DNA of 64,000 nucleotides from Paenalcaligenes suwonensis (lineage in GTDB: Bacteria > Pseudomonadota > Gammaproteobacteria > Burkholderiales > Burkholderiaceae_B): positions 232,762 to 296,761 of the forward strand of contig NZ_JAANPV010000006.1 of assembly GCF_011290505.1 (NCBI RefSeq), written 5' to 3'. Position numbers and translations under genes: made by a program. A model generated the notes under the pieces. It searched no databases, had not been told where the DNA came from, and saw only the letters and a program-made list of their open reading frames with translations. Positions 1-8,697 of the stretch are shown here, one piece after another (position 1 is the first letter of the stretch; the number at the start of each line of letters is the position of its first letter).

Positions 1-472
1 CAGCATCAACCATCGCATAAGCGAAGTCTCTAGCGGTGGAGTTACTACGGAAAATGTTTTGGTAGCCACGATCGGTCACGCTGTCAGACACCGCACCCAA
101 TTCAAAGTACGGCACACCTGCCAGTTCAGTTACCTGTGTTGCGGCGTAGGACAATGCGGACGAGAAACTACCGAACACGCCTTCTACGTTTTCAACGGAG
201 GTCAAACGGCGCGCTTCACCCACAGCTTGGTTAGCGTCCACCGCATCGGCTTTCACCAATTTGATTTGTTTGCCCAGTACGCCGCCTTGTGCGTTGCGCT
301 CGTTGACGGCCAGCTCTAGACCCCTATAGCTTTCATCACCCAGCTGAGCCAAGGCTCCGCTGAAGGGATACAAAGCCCCCATACGAATTTCTTCAGCAGC
401 CATTGCCGCCGAGGACATGGCCAATACTGCGGCCGTTCCAGCCAGCAAAGAAGTTACTTTCTTGAAACGCAT
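1..472 (-). CDS. Branched-chain amino acid-type ABC transporter substrate-binding protein (5' part only)
   Basis: Only the first 157 codons are present; the gene runs off the left edge. It starts at an ATG with a strong AAAGGAG ribosome site about 8 bases upstream. The N-terminus is a Sec signal peptide (basic MRFKK, hydrophobic core, cleavage near AMA-AEE). The mature start reads EIRMGALYPFSGALAQLGDES, the opening typical of Leu/Ile/Val-type binding proteins (Peripla_BP_6). This family captures a ligand in the periplasm for an ABC importer of amino acids, amides or urea. The ligand cannot be told from the fragment. It diverges from a LacI-type regulator with operators between them, so it is probably the first gene of that regulator's target operon. 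Confidence 0.85.
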   Translation of the reverse strand, partial: MRFKKVTSLLAGTAAVLAMSSAAMAAEEIRMGALYPFSGALAQLGDESYRGLELAVNERNAQGGVLGKQIKLVKADAVDANQAVGEARRLTSVENVEGVFGSFSSALSYAATQVTELAGVPYFELGAVSDSVTDRGYQNIFRSNSTARDFAYAMVDA

Positions 473-532
473 ACTGTCTCCTTTATCAACACCAACTTGT
501 GGCGTTACGCCAAACAAATCACTAGTTTCCTT

Positions 533-550
533 ATTTGAAGCGCTTCAAAT
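533..550. promoter_or_regulatory. LacI-type operator 1 (perfect palindrome)
   Basis: An 18-bp perfect palindrome, ATTTGAAGCGCTTCAAAT, with the central CG step typical of LacI/PurR-family operators. It lies 61 bases upstream of the binding-protein start, in its probable promoter. The adjacent LacI-family protein is the obvious ligand. This is inferred from sequence and position. Confidence 0.8.
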
Positions 551-598
551 GGTGTATATAAAAAAAGAGCAGTTAAGATGGATACAAGCTCATTTATA

Positions 599-616
599 AT
601 TTGAAGCGTTTCAATT
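599..616. promoter_or_regulatory. LacI-type operator 2
   Basis: ATTTGAAGCGTTTCAATT matches the operator at 533-550 at almost every base. It lies 40 bases upstream of the regulator start. The two centres are 66 bp apart, close to a whole number of helical turns, so looping and autoregulation are plausible. Confidence 0.75.
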
Positions 617-656
617 CATTTGCTGCTCATTATTACAACCACTAAAATCCTTGTCA

Positions 657-1688
657 ATGAATAAGAACTACAGACTTTCCCGTACTAAAAAGCCTACCTT
701 GGCTGACGTTGCTAAGCTAGCAGGCGTCTCGTTAGGCAGTGCTTCGCGTGCTCTTTCTGTACCTGAGCAAGTCAAACCCACCACCTTAGAAAAAGTAAAT
801 CAGGCTGTTGCACAGCTAGGTTATATACGCGACGGCTCGGCTCGCGCATTGGCGTCACGTCGTACCCACACCATTGCGGCGGTCTACCCTACGCTGAACA
901 ACCCTATTTTTGCGCAGTCTACGCATTCCATGCAGCAAGCTCTGTGGGACAGGGGTTACCAGCTGCTGATTGCGAGCCACGAATACCATACCCAAGACGA
1001 ACTCCCCATCGTGCGCGCCACCCTAGAGCGTGGTGTGGACGGCATTATCATGGTGGGTACAGATCACAGCGAAGAAGTGTTTTCCATACTATCGCAGTTA
1101 AATATGCCCTATGTGCTGACGTGGTCGGTGGACGATAGCCACTACCCTTATTGCGTGGGCATTTCTAACTTTGATGCGTCCTATAAGCTTGCCCAGTATG
1201 TGATCAAACACGGCCATACACGTATTGCCATTTGTGGTGGCCCCATCGAAAACAACGAACGTTCGCGTGGCCGTCGCAATGGTATTTTGACGGCTGCCGC
1301 ACACGCGGGTATAGAGGTTCCGGAAAAGTGGATGACCATACAACCCTTCTCGTATAAGGGTGGGCGTCAAGGTTTACGCGAGCTCTGGGCCTTAGAAGAT
1401 AGGCCTAGTGTGCTATTTTGCGGTACCGACTTACAAGCCATTGGGGCACTGTACGAATGCCAAATGTTGGGCATTCGTGTGCCGGAAGACTTATCTATTG
1501 TGGGCTTTGACGGCATGGAAGAAGCCACCATGGTGCACCCAAAACTCACCACCATACGCATACCCGCGCATGATATTGGATCACGCGCGGCGCTGCTCAT
1601 GCTTGAACTATTGGCCGGTAACACACCCCCTAAAGAACAGCCTATTCAAACCGAAATTATTCCGGGTGAAAGCTTAGGTAGGGTTTAA
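657..1688 (+). CDS. LacI-family transcriptional regulator
   Basis: About 343 residues, the normal length for the family. The N-terminal LacI helix-turn-helix is clear (PTLADVAKLAGVSLGSASRA, roughly residues 14-33), followed by the hinge helix and a periplasmic-binding-protein-like effector domain to the end. Such repressors bind palindromes with a central CG and release them on binding a small molecule. Two such palindromes lie upstream, so it probably represses itself and the divergent ABC transporter. A TTG six bases upstream (651) is an alternative start; neither has a good ribosome site. Its stop codon overlaps that of the convergent downstream gene. Confidence 0.9.
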   Translation: MNKNYRLSRTKKPTLADVAKLAGVSLGSASRALSVPEQVKPTTLEKVNQAVAQLGYIRDGSARALASRRTHTIAAVYPTLNNPIFAQSTHSMQQALWDRGYQLLIASHEYHTQDELPIVRATLERGVDGIIMVGTDHSEEVFSILSQLNMPYVLTWSVDDSHYPYCVGISNFDASYKLAQYVIKHGHTRIAICGGPIENNERSRGRRNGILTAAAHAGIEVPEKWMTIQPFSYKGGRQGLRELWALEDRPSVLFCGTDLQAIGALYECQMLGIRVPEDLSIVGFDGMEEATMVHPKLTTIRIPAHDIGSRAALLMLELLAGNTPPKEQPIQTEIIPGESLGRV

Positions 1689-2740
1689 GCCATTTCCTTC
1701 ACGATAGTGCGTAGTAATTGGGCGGCAGACATCTCTCGGGCGAGGGGTGCTCCCTGCCCTGCCCATTGTGCGGCGAACTCATGATTACCCTGCGCCACCG
1801 CAGCAGCATTTAACTGTTTAGCCAGATCGTAGGTCAGTGGATAAGACGGCACAGCAGGTGCATCTTTGGCATCCCCCCACTGAATCAGTTCATTCACCAT
1901 GCCACGCGCTGGGCGACCTGACATCACTGGCGTTAAGCACGTAGTAGCAGCGCGTTCGCTGCGTAGGTTTTCGCGATAACTGGTGTTCGCAGCAGACTCA
2001 GGGCACAAAATAAATGCCGTACCCATTTGGGCTGCTACTGCCCCTAAATCCAGCATGGCGCGTACGCTTTGTCCATCCATAATGCCGCCGGCTGCCACAA
2101 TTGGCCTATGGCATTTTTTGACCAACAAACGGGTTAACACCGCCGTACTCAAACGCTCGTCTGGGCCGTCTGGGTTAAAAACCCCCCTATGCCCACCCGC
2201 TTCAATGCCCTGCGCAATAATCACATCAATACCTGCTTGCTCCAATGCTTTGGCCTCGCGCAAACTGGTGGCCGATGCCATCGTCAAAATACCAGCCGCT
2301 TTTACGGCGGTTAAGTACGCATCGTCCGGAATACCAAAGTGAAAACTCAAGACAGCAGGTTGCTCGGCTAATAGCAAAAACTGCAACGCTGGATCGTGCA
2401 AAAATGAGGTGTAGACCTCTGCTAACCCCGTAGGTGGTGTGGCACCGAATCGAGCAAAATGTGGGGCAAAGTAGCGAATCCACGCCTCTTCACGTGCGGC
2501 GTCAAACTGCGCTGCTTTATGGCAAAAGACATTCACGTTAATAGGCTTATCGGTTAAGGCTCGCGTGGCTGCCATCATGGCACGCGCCTGATCTACCGTA
2601 CTCGCCCCTAAGCCCAGCGACCCAAGCCCACCCGCATTACTAACTGCGGCGGCTAACTCGGGCGTTGCCACCCCTGCCATCGGTGCTTGAATAATAGGGG
2701 ACTCCAACCCCAAGGTGGCTATTAGATCTAGCTGTGTCAT
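1685..2740 (-). CDS. Nitronate monooxygenase / 2-nitropropane dioxygenase-like flavoprotein
   Basis: 351 residues with a TIM-barrel, FMN-binding nitronate monooxygenase pattern: QAPMAGVATPELAAAVSNAG near the N-terminus, AQGIEAGGHRG near residue 180, then AAGGIMDG and a phosphate-binding AQMGTAFI segment. Characterised members oxidise alkyl nitronates such as propionate-3-nitronate, but many relatives have other or unknown activities. No obvious partner gene is adjacent. It converges on the LacI gene, with the two stop codons overlapping in TTAA. Confidence 0.85.
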   Translation of the reverse strand: MTQLDLIATLGLESPIIQAPMAGVATPELAAAVSNAGGLGSLGLGASTVDQARAMMAATRALTDKPINVNVFCHKAAQFDAAREEAWIRYFAPHFARFGATPPTGLAEVYTSFLHDPALQFLLLAEQPAVLSFHFGIPDDAYLTAVKAAGILTMASATSLREAKALEQAGIDVIIAQGIEAGGHRGVFNPDGPDERLSTAVLTRLLVKKCHRPIVAAGGIMDGQSVRAMLDLGAVAAQMGTAFILCPESAANTSYRENLRSERAATTCLTPVMSGRPARGMVNELIQWGDAKDAPAVPSYPLTYDLAKQLNAAAVAQGNHEFAAQWAGQGAPLAREMSAAQLLRTIVKEMA

Positions 2741-2925
2741 GGTTGCGTTCCCCTTTACTCTACATGTGCCCTCAAGCCTTTTATCATACTACTGGGCGCT
2801 AGAAACCGCAGGAAGGCACCTTCGCAGAGAAACAAAACGTATCAATCTTTGACTATATACAGTCATTTTTTCCGTAGTTCCTCTGTTAAAATCAACCACT
2901 TGCTGAAAAAAATCAGGAGGTAGTG

Positions 2926-3474
2926 TTGACTCATACAACACGTACACACGCCACACCCCGTACGCTGAAACATCTATTCTCAGCATGCGCCTTGGTAACA
3001 GGTCTATTTTCCACCGCCAGTTCTGCCACTTCTATACAAGCGCTAGAAATTGCAGGCTACGTCGAAAAAGTACAAATTGCCGGTACAGACCTAGTTTTTG
3101 AAGCAAGACTAGACTCTGGCGCTACCACCTCGTCGCTGAACGCTTTAGATCTAGAAGCATTTGAACGTGACGGCAAAGACTGGGTACGCTTTGACGTCGT
3201 AGACCCTACGGATAAAAACAAACGCATTTCGCTGGAATATCCCGTCAAACGCAATGTACGTATCGTGCGGCACGACGGCAATCACCAAAACCGTCCTGTT
3301 ATTCAATTGCCGCTGTGTATTGGCACTCACGAACGCCTAGAAGACGTGTCGTTAGTCGACAGATCAGAACTTACCTATCAACTGTTGGTAGGCCGCAATC
3401 ACATGCGTGGTTCTATTCTTATAGATTCAGGCAAACGCTTTATGCACGAGCCCAGCTGCTCTAGTGCTTCTTAA
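2926..3474 (+). CDS. ATP-dependent zinc protease (RimB-type retropepsin-like), exported
   Basis: 182 residues from a TTG start placed 5 bases after AGGAGG; a GTG one codon earlier is too close to that site. A signal peptide is followed by a retropepsin-like domain with the aspartic motif LDSGATTSS (about residues 62-70) and a late LLVGRNHM motif. The family is called an ATP-dependent zinc protease, but the fold is pepsin-like. It sits 24 bases before a transglutaminase-like membrane protein and then an ATP-grasp ligase. This trio recurs in Proteobacteria and is thought to make or trim peptide tags. The substrate is unknown. Confidence 0.85.
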   Translation: MTHTTRTHATPRTLKHLFSACALVTGLFSTASSATSIQALEIAGYVEKVQIAGTDLVFEARLDSGATTSSLNALDLEAFERDGKDWVRFDVVDPTDKNKRISLEYPVKRNVRIVRHDGNHQNRPVIQLPLCIGTHERLEDVSLVDRSELTYQLLVGRNHMRGSILIDSGKRFMHEPSCSSAS

Positions 3475-3498
3475 TTTGGTCTTTCGCTACTAGTTCTC

Positions 3499-5031
3499 AT
3501 GAAACGATTACACCTACCATTACTGGTATTTGTGTTGCTGGCTGTTGCCTGCAGCCTTTTCTTTTATAAAGTCACCGTCCTGCAATTTCCCCTCATGCCT
3601 GTCAGTCAGGTTGAGGCGTGGACCGTAGAAGCGAATGTGGACTTTGTGCCCTCAGGCAGCTCGGTCAAAGCTGAACTGCAATTACCCGACTACACCCCCG
3701 GCTTCACCATTGTGGACGAAAGCTTTATTTCGCGTGGCTACGGGTTAAGTACCCAAACCACCAAGGATGGCCGTACCGCTACCTGGACACAGCGCCGCCC
3801 CGGTGGCCCACAAACCTTGTATTACCGTGTGCAGTTAGTACGCGATAATCAACCCATCGCCCAGCAAGGCTTTCCCGGTGTAGCCGCTAGACCCGAGCTA
3901 CCTCCCGCCCTAGCAACTGCAGCCGATGCCTTATTAGACGACATTCGCAGCCGATCTGCGGACATTGATTCCTTCAGTACTCTGTTGGTACAAGAGGTAA
4001 ACCGCAGTCAGCCTAGCGAAAACGTGGCGGCCTTTTTGGCGCGTACAGCAAGCTCATTAGAGCGTACCCAACTGATTGTTGATTTGCTGGCGGGTGCCCG
4101 CATTCCAGCACGGGTAGTGCATGGCTTTAGCCTAAGCGATCGCAGCCAACACCAAAACGCTATTCCTTGGCTGCAATTTCACAATACCCGTGAGTGGGTA
4201 GCGCTGAACCCCACTACGGGCGAACGTGGTTTCCCTGAAGACTTCCTCGTCTGGTGGGTAGGTGATAGCTCCAGCCCGCTCACGCTAGACCGTGCCCGTC
4301 AAGGTAAGGTCACATGGTCCACCAGCAGTAGCTACCTGGATGCTATGACCGCCGCGAGTCAAGCTGCGGCACAAAAACACGAAGACAGTTTCTTAAGCTT
4401 CTCGCTAGAAAAACTGCCTATTGATGTGCAAAACACTTACCGCATCTTGCTGCTGTTGCCACTGGGTACGCTGCTGATCGTGTTCTTACGTAACGTGATT
4501 GGCTTACGCACCTTTGGTACCTTTATGCCCGTGCTGATTGCCTTGTCCTTCCGAGAAACGCAGTTAGTACACGGTGTCATCATGTTCTGCACCATCGTAG
4601 CCTTAGGTTTAGTACTGCGCTTTTATCTGGAACACCTGAAGCTTTTACTGGTGCCCCGATTAGCGGCTGTTGTCACCATTGTGGTGGTGCTGATGACCTT
4701 GCTCGCCGTGTTCTCGCATCAGTTAGATATACAAGCCGGTTTGTCGCTAGGTTTGTTCCCTATTGTGGTGCTGGCCATGACCATCGAACGCATGTCCTTA
4801 GTCTGGGAAGAGCACGGCCCCGCCGACGCCATCCAACAAGGTGCAGGCAGTTTGGTCGTCGCCGCCGTGTGTTACCTGCTGCTGGTGAACCGCTATGTAG
4901 AGCACATATTCTTTGTGTTCCCAGAATTGGTTCTGGTGGTGTTGGCCTTGCTGTTAGCCTTAGGTAGATATACCGGCTACCGCTTGTCTGAGCTGTTCCG
5001 TTTTAGCTCACTGCCACGCCTGAAGGAGTAA
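3499..5031 (+). CDS. Inactive transglutaminase-like protein fused to membrane helices (7TM_transglut family)
   Basis: 510 residues. An N-terminal signal anchor (about residues 5-27) is followed by a periplasmic region with a transglutaminase-like core (ERTQLIVDLLAGARIPARVV, then FHNTREWVALNPTTG). The place where active members carry Cys is not Cys here, consistent with the family's inactive status. From about residue 310 several hydrophobic helices follow, matching the 7TM_transglut domain. It lies between a retropepsin-like protease and an ATP-grasp ligase, with 24- and 3-base gaps, so one operon is likely. The role is inferred as an envelope scaffold for those enzymes. Confidence 0.88.
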   Translation: MKRLHLPLLVFVLLAVACSLFFYKVTVLQFPLMPVSQVEAWTVEANVDFVPSGSSVKAELQLPDYTPGFTIVDESFISRGYGLSTQTTKDGRTATWTQRRPGGPQTLYYRVQLVRDNQPIAQQGFPGVAARPELPPALATAADALLDDIRSRSADIDSFSTLLVQEVNRSQPSENVAAFLARTASSLERTQLIVDLLAGARIPARVVHGFSLSDRSQHQNAIPWLQFHNTREWVALNPTTGERGFPEDFLVWWVGDSSSPLTLDRARQGKVTWSTSSSYLDAMTAASQAAAQKHEDSFLSFSLEKLPIDVQNTYRILLLLPLGTLLIVFLRNVIGLRTFGTFMPVLIALSFRETQLVHGVIMFCTIVALGLVLRFYLEHLKLLLVPRLAAVVTIVVVLMTLLAVFSHQLDIQAGLSLGLFPIVVLAMTIERMSLVWEEHGPADAIQQGAGSLVVAAVCYLLLVNRYVEHIFFVFPELVLVVLALLLALGRYTGYRLSELFRFSSLPRLKE

Positions 5032-5034
5032 GCC

Positions 5035-6027
5035 ATGAAACGATGGATCAGTCCGCGAGAACTGCATCGTCTGGGCATTGCTGGCATGAACCAACGCAAT
5101 GGCGAGTACATTGCCAAGCTGAATCCACGCAGCCGCTACCCTTTGGTGGATGACAAAATACTCACCAAGGAGCTCGCCATCAAAGCAGGCGTGGCGGTGC
5201 CCGAACTGTACGGTGTGATTCAAACGCACCGTGACATACGTTCGCTAGGCGCCATGTTGCAAGACAAGTCCAGCTTTGTGATCAAGCCGGTGCATGGTAG
5301 TGGTGGTAGTGGTATTTTGGTGTTCAATGGCAAAGACGACAAAGGCGCGTATCGTCGCGCTAACGGCCGCATGATGAGCGCCGAGGCCTTAGCGCACCAC
5401 GTCAGCAACATCTTGGCAGGGGCGTACTCCCTAGGGGGCAGGCCCGATACTGCCATGATCGAGCAACGTGTAGAATTTAGCCAAGCCTTTGAGCACCTAA
5501 GCTACCAAGGCGTGCCAGACACTCGCATTATTGTGTACCGTGGCTGCCCAGCCATGGCCATGATACGCCTGCCCACCCGTCACTCTGACGGCAAAGCCAA
5601 CCTGCACCAAGGCGCTATTGGTACGGGTATAGAGTTAGAAACCGGGTTGACGACTTCGGGGGTATGGCTGAATCAACACATCACCCATCACCCTGATACC
5701 GAAGTAGCGGTAGCGGGCCACGCTATCCCTGACTGGGACGTGCAACTGCGATTATCCTCACGCTGTTATGACCTGACTGAGCTGGGGTATTTAGGGGTAG
5801 ATTTAGTACTGGACGCCAACCATGGGCCTATGCTGTTAGAGCTTAACGCACGCCCCGGTTTAGCGATTCAAATTGCCAACCAAGAAGGTTTGCATTGGCG
5901 CACCAGAGCCATTGACCACTGGCTAGAAGAACGTGCCGACAATCCGCCTACAGCGGATGAGCGTGCGCATTGGTTTGCAGAGAAAGGGCTACGACGCCTA
6001 GTTAAAGAGGCGTTGGAGCGCGGTTAA
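5035..6027 (+). CDS. Alpha-L-glutamate ligase-like (RimK-like ATP-grasp) protein
   Basis: 330 residues with ATP-grasp features: FVIKPVHGSGGSGILV (nucleotide-binding loop, near residue 82), an acidic metal-binding strand LGVDLVLDANHGPMLLELNA, and NARPGLAIQIAN near the C-terminus. ATP-grasp ligases form amide bonds through an acylphosphate. This subgroup, encoded beside a RimB-like protease and a 7TM transglutaminase-like protein, is predicted to attach an amino acid to a peptide or protein. It is the last gene of the three-gene operon and is followed by a hairpin terminator. Confidence 0.87.
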   Translation: MKRWISPRELHRLGIAGMNQRNGEYIAKLNPRSRYPLVDDKILTKELAIKAGVAVPELYGVIQTHRDIRSLGAMLQDKSSFVIKPVHGSGGSGILVFNGKDDKGAYRRANGRMMSAEALAHHVSNILAGAYSLGGRPDTAMIEQRVEFSQAFEHLSYQGVPDTRIIVYRGCPAMAMIRLPTRHSDGKANLHQGAIGTGIELETGLTTSGVWLNQHITHHPDTEVAVAGHAIPDWDVQLRLSSRCYDLTELGYLGVDLVLDANHGPMLLELNARPGLAIQIANQEGLHWRTRAIDHWLEERADNPPTADERAHWFAEKGLRRLVKEALERG

Positions 6028-6045
6028 TCTCTACCTGCAGACATT

Positions 6046-6082
6046 ACAGCCCCTATTGTTTATGACGATAGGGGCTGTTTTT
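6046..6082 (+). terminator. Rho-independent terminator
   Basis: An 11-bp perfect stem (ACAGCCCCTAT / ATAGGGGCTGT) with an 11-base loop and a run of T. It ends the protease/transglutaminase/ligase operon. Confidence 0.85.
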
Positions 6083-6186
6083 ATGTATAACCCAGATTTA
6101 AAAGCCCGCTTACTCACGACTGGACTGCATTAGCCGACTGTAAAACCCGCATATCAACCACTGTCTGCCGTAGCCTAAGGCTGCGA

Positions 6187-6226
6187 AAGTATTTTTTTAT
6201 TTGAGACACCAAATAAAAAAATACTT
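6187..6226 (-). repeat. Hairpin repeat, copy 1 (inverted relative to copies 2 and 3)
   Basis: Two perfect 16-base arms (AAGTATTTTTTTATTT and its complement) enclose the 8-base core GAGACACC. The reverse complement of that core, GGTGTCTC, is the core of the two other copies in this gap. The GC-rich flank CCGCCTTTCCTCCG on its right resembles the complement of the flank preceding copies 2 and 3. No coding potential is seen. Confidence 0.7.
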
Positions 6227-6390
6227 CCATCCGCCTTTCCTCCGTTGCATGCCACGGTTTTTACTTTGGTAGTTGCTGACGTACTTGATCCTTCTGGAGT
6301 CACCCAAAGGCGTGTTTGCTAAAACCTCAAATAATTAAACATACATACCACGCAGAAAGTGATGTGACGAACTCCTAATCACTGCACATC

Positions 6391-6511
6391 AGAAAGGGCT
6401 TTAAACCTATCAATAGCGAAACACTCAGGGGGGCGGAGAGAAAATTTTTTTGATTTGGTGTCTCAAATCACAAAAAATTCTTCTGCAGCTCCCCTGCGCG
6501 TGCGATGGATA
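6391..6511 (+). repeat. Intergenic hairpin repeat, copy 2 (about 120 bp)
   Basis: The unit starts AGAAAGGGCT, passes a CAGGGGGGGCGGAG block and an A/T hairpin with core ATTTGGTGTCTCAAAT (6453-6468), and ends near ATACAGCC. It aligns nearly collinearly with 6595-6720. The hairpin arms are about 16 bases with a few mismatches. It has no open frame or transposase, so it is a non-coding element such as a small palindromic repeat family or a MITE relic. Confidence 0.7.
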
Positions 6512-6594
6512 CAGCCGTTATCGTGAACCAGTATTACGAGTCAAAGCCCACTCATCGTTAACCCACATCACGAATAAAACCGTACCAGCACTTA

Positions 6595-6720
6595 AGAAAG
6601 GGCTGTAAACCCAACAATGGCAACACCTCAGGGGAGGCGGAGGAAAACTTTTTTGATTTGGTGTCTCAAATCATAAAAAGTTATTCCGCAGTCCCCCAGC
6701 GCGTGCAATGAATACAGCCT
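6595..6720 (+). repeat. Intergenic hairpin repeat, copy 3 (about 120 bp)
   Basis: A direct repeat of 6391-6511 with the same order of blocks: AGAAAGGGCT, TCAGGGG-GGCGGAGG, the A/T hairpin with core GGTGTCTC (6660-6667), then GCGCGTGCAATG and ATACAGCC. It ends 15 bases before the leuA stop. Arms differ between copies while pairing is kept (for example AACTTTTTTGATTT with AAATCATAAAAAGTT), which suggests selection on the hairpin. Confidence 0.7.
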
Positions 6721-6734
6721 ACAGCCCTCAACGC

Positions 6735-8426
6735 CTAGCGCAACAACACCCCAGACACCGTCGCCACAAACCGGTTCATGGCACTAATCACCGCCTGAAT
6801 AGACGCCGTCACGATATTAGGATGCTGCCCCACCCCAAAACGAGACCCCGGCACACCTGGCCACACCACCTCTACGATGGCCATCGCCTGCGCATCGGCT
6901 CCCGCGCCCATGCTGCGCTCTTCATAACTATCTAAACGCACTGGTAACCCCAACGCCGCAACGGCCGCCGCGATAGGTCCATTGCCCTGACCTTCTATGC
7001 TGACACGCTGCCCATCAGGCCCCGTCACCTCCAAGACAATGGCTTGCAACCCAGCCTCGGTATCGTGCAAACGATGGCCGTGATACACATAGGCTGGCGA
7101 AGGCTGATGGCTACCTAAATAACAGCGCTCAAAGAGTGCCCACAACTGCGCACTGTGTAATTCGGTTTCGCTGCTATCGGCATGTTCTTGCACCACTGCA
7201 CTGAATTCCACCTGCATACGACGTGGCATCACCACCCCATAATCACGCTGTAATAAGAAGGCAATACCGCCCTTACCCGACTGGCTGTTCACCCGCACAA
7301 TACTGTCGTAGGTACGACCCACATCGTGGGGGTCTATAGGCAGATACGGCACACGCCACAACGCGTCGGGTTTCTGTGCAGCAAAACCCTTGGCGATCGC
7401 ATCTTGGTGAGAACCCGAAAACGCCGTAAACACTAAATCGCCCACATAAGGATGACGAGGGTGGATGGGTAAGGCGGTGGTTTCTTCCACAATACGAGCC
7501 ACGGCCGAAATATCGGAGAAATCCAGCTTTGGCGATATGCCTTGGGTGTACAGATTCAGCGCTAAGGTCACCACATCCAAATTACCGCTGCGCTCCCCAT
7601 TACCAAACAAGCAGCCTTCTACACGATCGGCTCCTGCCAGCATGGCTTGTTCGGCGCAGGCTACACCTGTGCCCCGGTCGTTATGCGGGTGCACAGACAA
7701 CACCAGATGTTCACGCCTAGATAAATGCCTATGCATCCACTCAATTTGGTCTGCAAACACATTGGGCGTAGAGACTTCTACCGTTGTCGGTAAGTTGATA
7801 ATCATAGGGCGTGTGGGGCCCGCATCCCACGCTTCGATGGCGGTATTGCACATTAACAGTGACACTTCTAACTCGGCCATGCAGAAAGTTTCTGGCGAGT
7901 ATTGCAGCACCCATTCCGTTTCAGGATGCGGGTCTGTAAGTTCACGCAATAACCGCACGCTTTCTTGCACCATGGCTTGAATCTGCGGCACCTCCATGTT
8001 GAACACGATTTCACGCCATGCCGGTGCAATAGCATTGTAGAAATGCACAATCACGCGGCGTGCTCCAAGCACGCTACGCACCGTTTCACGTATCAAATCA
8101 GGGCGTAATTGCGTGATGACCATGGGGGTCACATCATCAGGAATGCGCTTATCGTCGATCAGGTGACGAACAATGTCGAAATCCGTACGTGACGCCGACG
8201 GGAAGCCCACTTCTATTTCTTTAAAGCCTATGCGCACCAACTCATCAAACAAGCGCAATTTACGCTCGCGATTCATGGGTTCAAACAAGGCTTGGTTGCC
8301 ATCACGCAAATCGGTAGATAACCACACCGGCGCTTTGGTCAGTGTGCGCGACGGCCACTGACGATCGGGCAAATGGATGGCAGGAAAAGACTGGTACTTT
8401 TGGGATGGATTACTCAGCATATACAC
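6735..8426 (-). CDS. leuA: 2-isopropylmalate synthase
   Basis: 563 residues, the length of the longer LeuA subtype. It condenses acetyl-CoA with 2-oxoisovalerate, the first committed step of leucine synthesis. The HMGL-like barrel carries LSTDLRDGNQALFEPM (about residues 37-52) and the metal-binding SVHPHNDRGTGVA (near 240). The last 130 residues form the LeuA dimerisation and leucine-feedback domain. An ATG two codons inside (8420) is an alternative start. A long structured leader precedes it, but no leu operon neighbours are present. Confidence 0.95.
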   Translation of the reverse strand: MYMLSNPSQKYQSFPAIHLPDRQWPSRTLTKAPVWLSTDLRDGNQALFEPMNRERKLRLFDELVRIGFKEIEVGFPSASRTDFDIVRHLIDDKRIPDDVTPMVITQLRPDLIRETVRSVLGARRVIVHFYNAIAPAWREIVFNMEVPQIQAMVQESVRLLRELTDPHPETEWVLQYSPETFCMAELEVSLLMCNTAIEAWDAGPTRPMIINLPTTVEVSTPNVFADQIEWMHRHLSRREHLVLSVHPHNDRGTGVACAEQAMLAGADRVEGCLFGNGERSGNLDVVTLALNLYTQGISPKLDFSDISAVARIVEETTALPIHPRHPYVGDLVFTAFSGSHQDAIAKGFAAQKPDALWRVPYLPIDPHDVGRTYDSIVRVNSQSGKGGIAFLLQRDYGVVMPRRMQVEFSAVVQEHADSSETELHSAQLWALFERCYLGSHQPSPAYVYHGHRLHDTEAGLQAIVLEVTGPDGQRVSIEGQGNGPIAAAVAALGLPVRLDSYEERSMGAGADAQAMAIVEVVWPGVPGSRFGVGQHPNIVTASIQAVISAMNRFVATVSGVLLR

Positions 8427-8574
8427 CTCAGGAAATCGTAGAAAGATTTGCCTGACTCCCCTTGCTAGGGAAAAGCTGCGGTGGCTGGGGTCACGGGGAA
8501 TCAGTACAAGTCATGGTGCGCACAGCGTCGCACTGACCCCAACCTAAAGTCAGGGCGCATAGTAGTCGTAGGCT
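8427..8574 (-). promoter_or_regulatory. Structured 5' leader of leuA
   Basis: On the minus strand this segment contains GGGGTCA pairing with TGACCCC across about 40 bases, an inner GTGCG/CGCAC stem and a CCCT/AGGG hairpin nearer the gene. Such nested inverted repeats suggest a transcribed regulatory leader. The one short frame inside (MTCTDSP) has no leucine run, so a classic leucine attenuator peptide is not evident. The mechanism is unknown. Confidence 0.35.
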
Positions 8575-8697
8575 GTGCTGTACGTGAGGCATGGCGTGAA
8601 ACCCAAAATCCATACAAGGAATACACAGTGTAGACTTGACCTTCCTGTCTATCTACAGAAAAATAGACAAATTATTGTTCAAAATGGACAGTCTTTC

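Noticed and set aside
417..599. Plus-strand frame of 60 codons over the LacI operators
   Set aside because: It overlaps the start of the binding-protein gene and both promoter regions, and resembles no protein.
6708..6935. Plus-strand frame across the end of leuA
   Set aside because: It is a shadow of the leuA coding strand with low-complexity His/Arg content.
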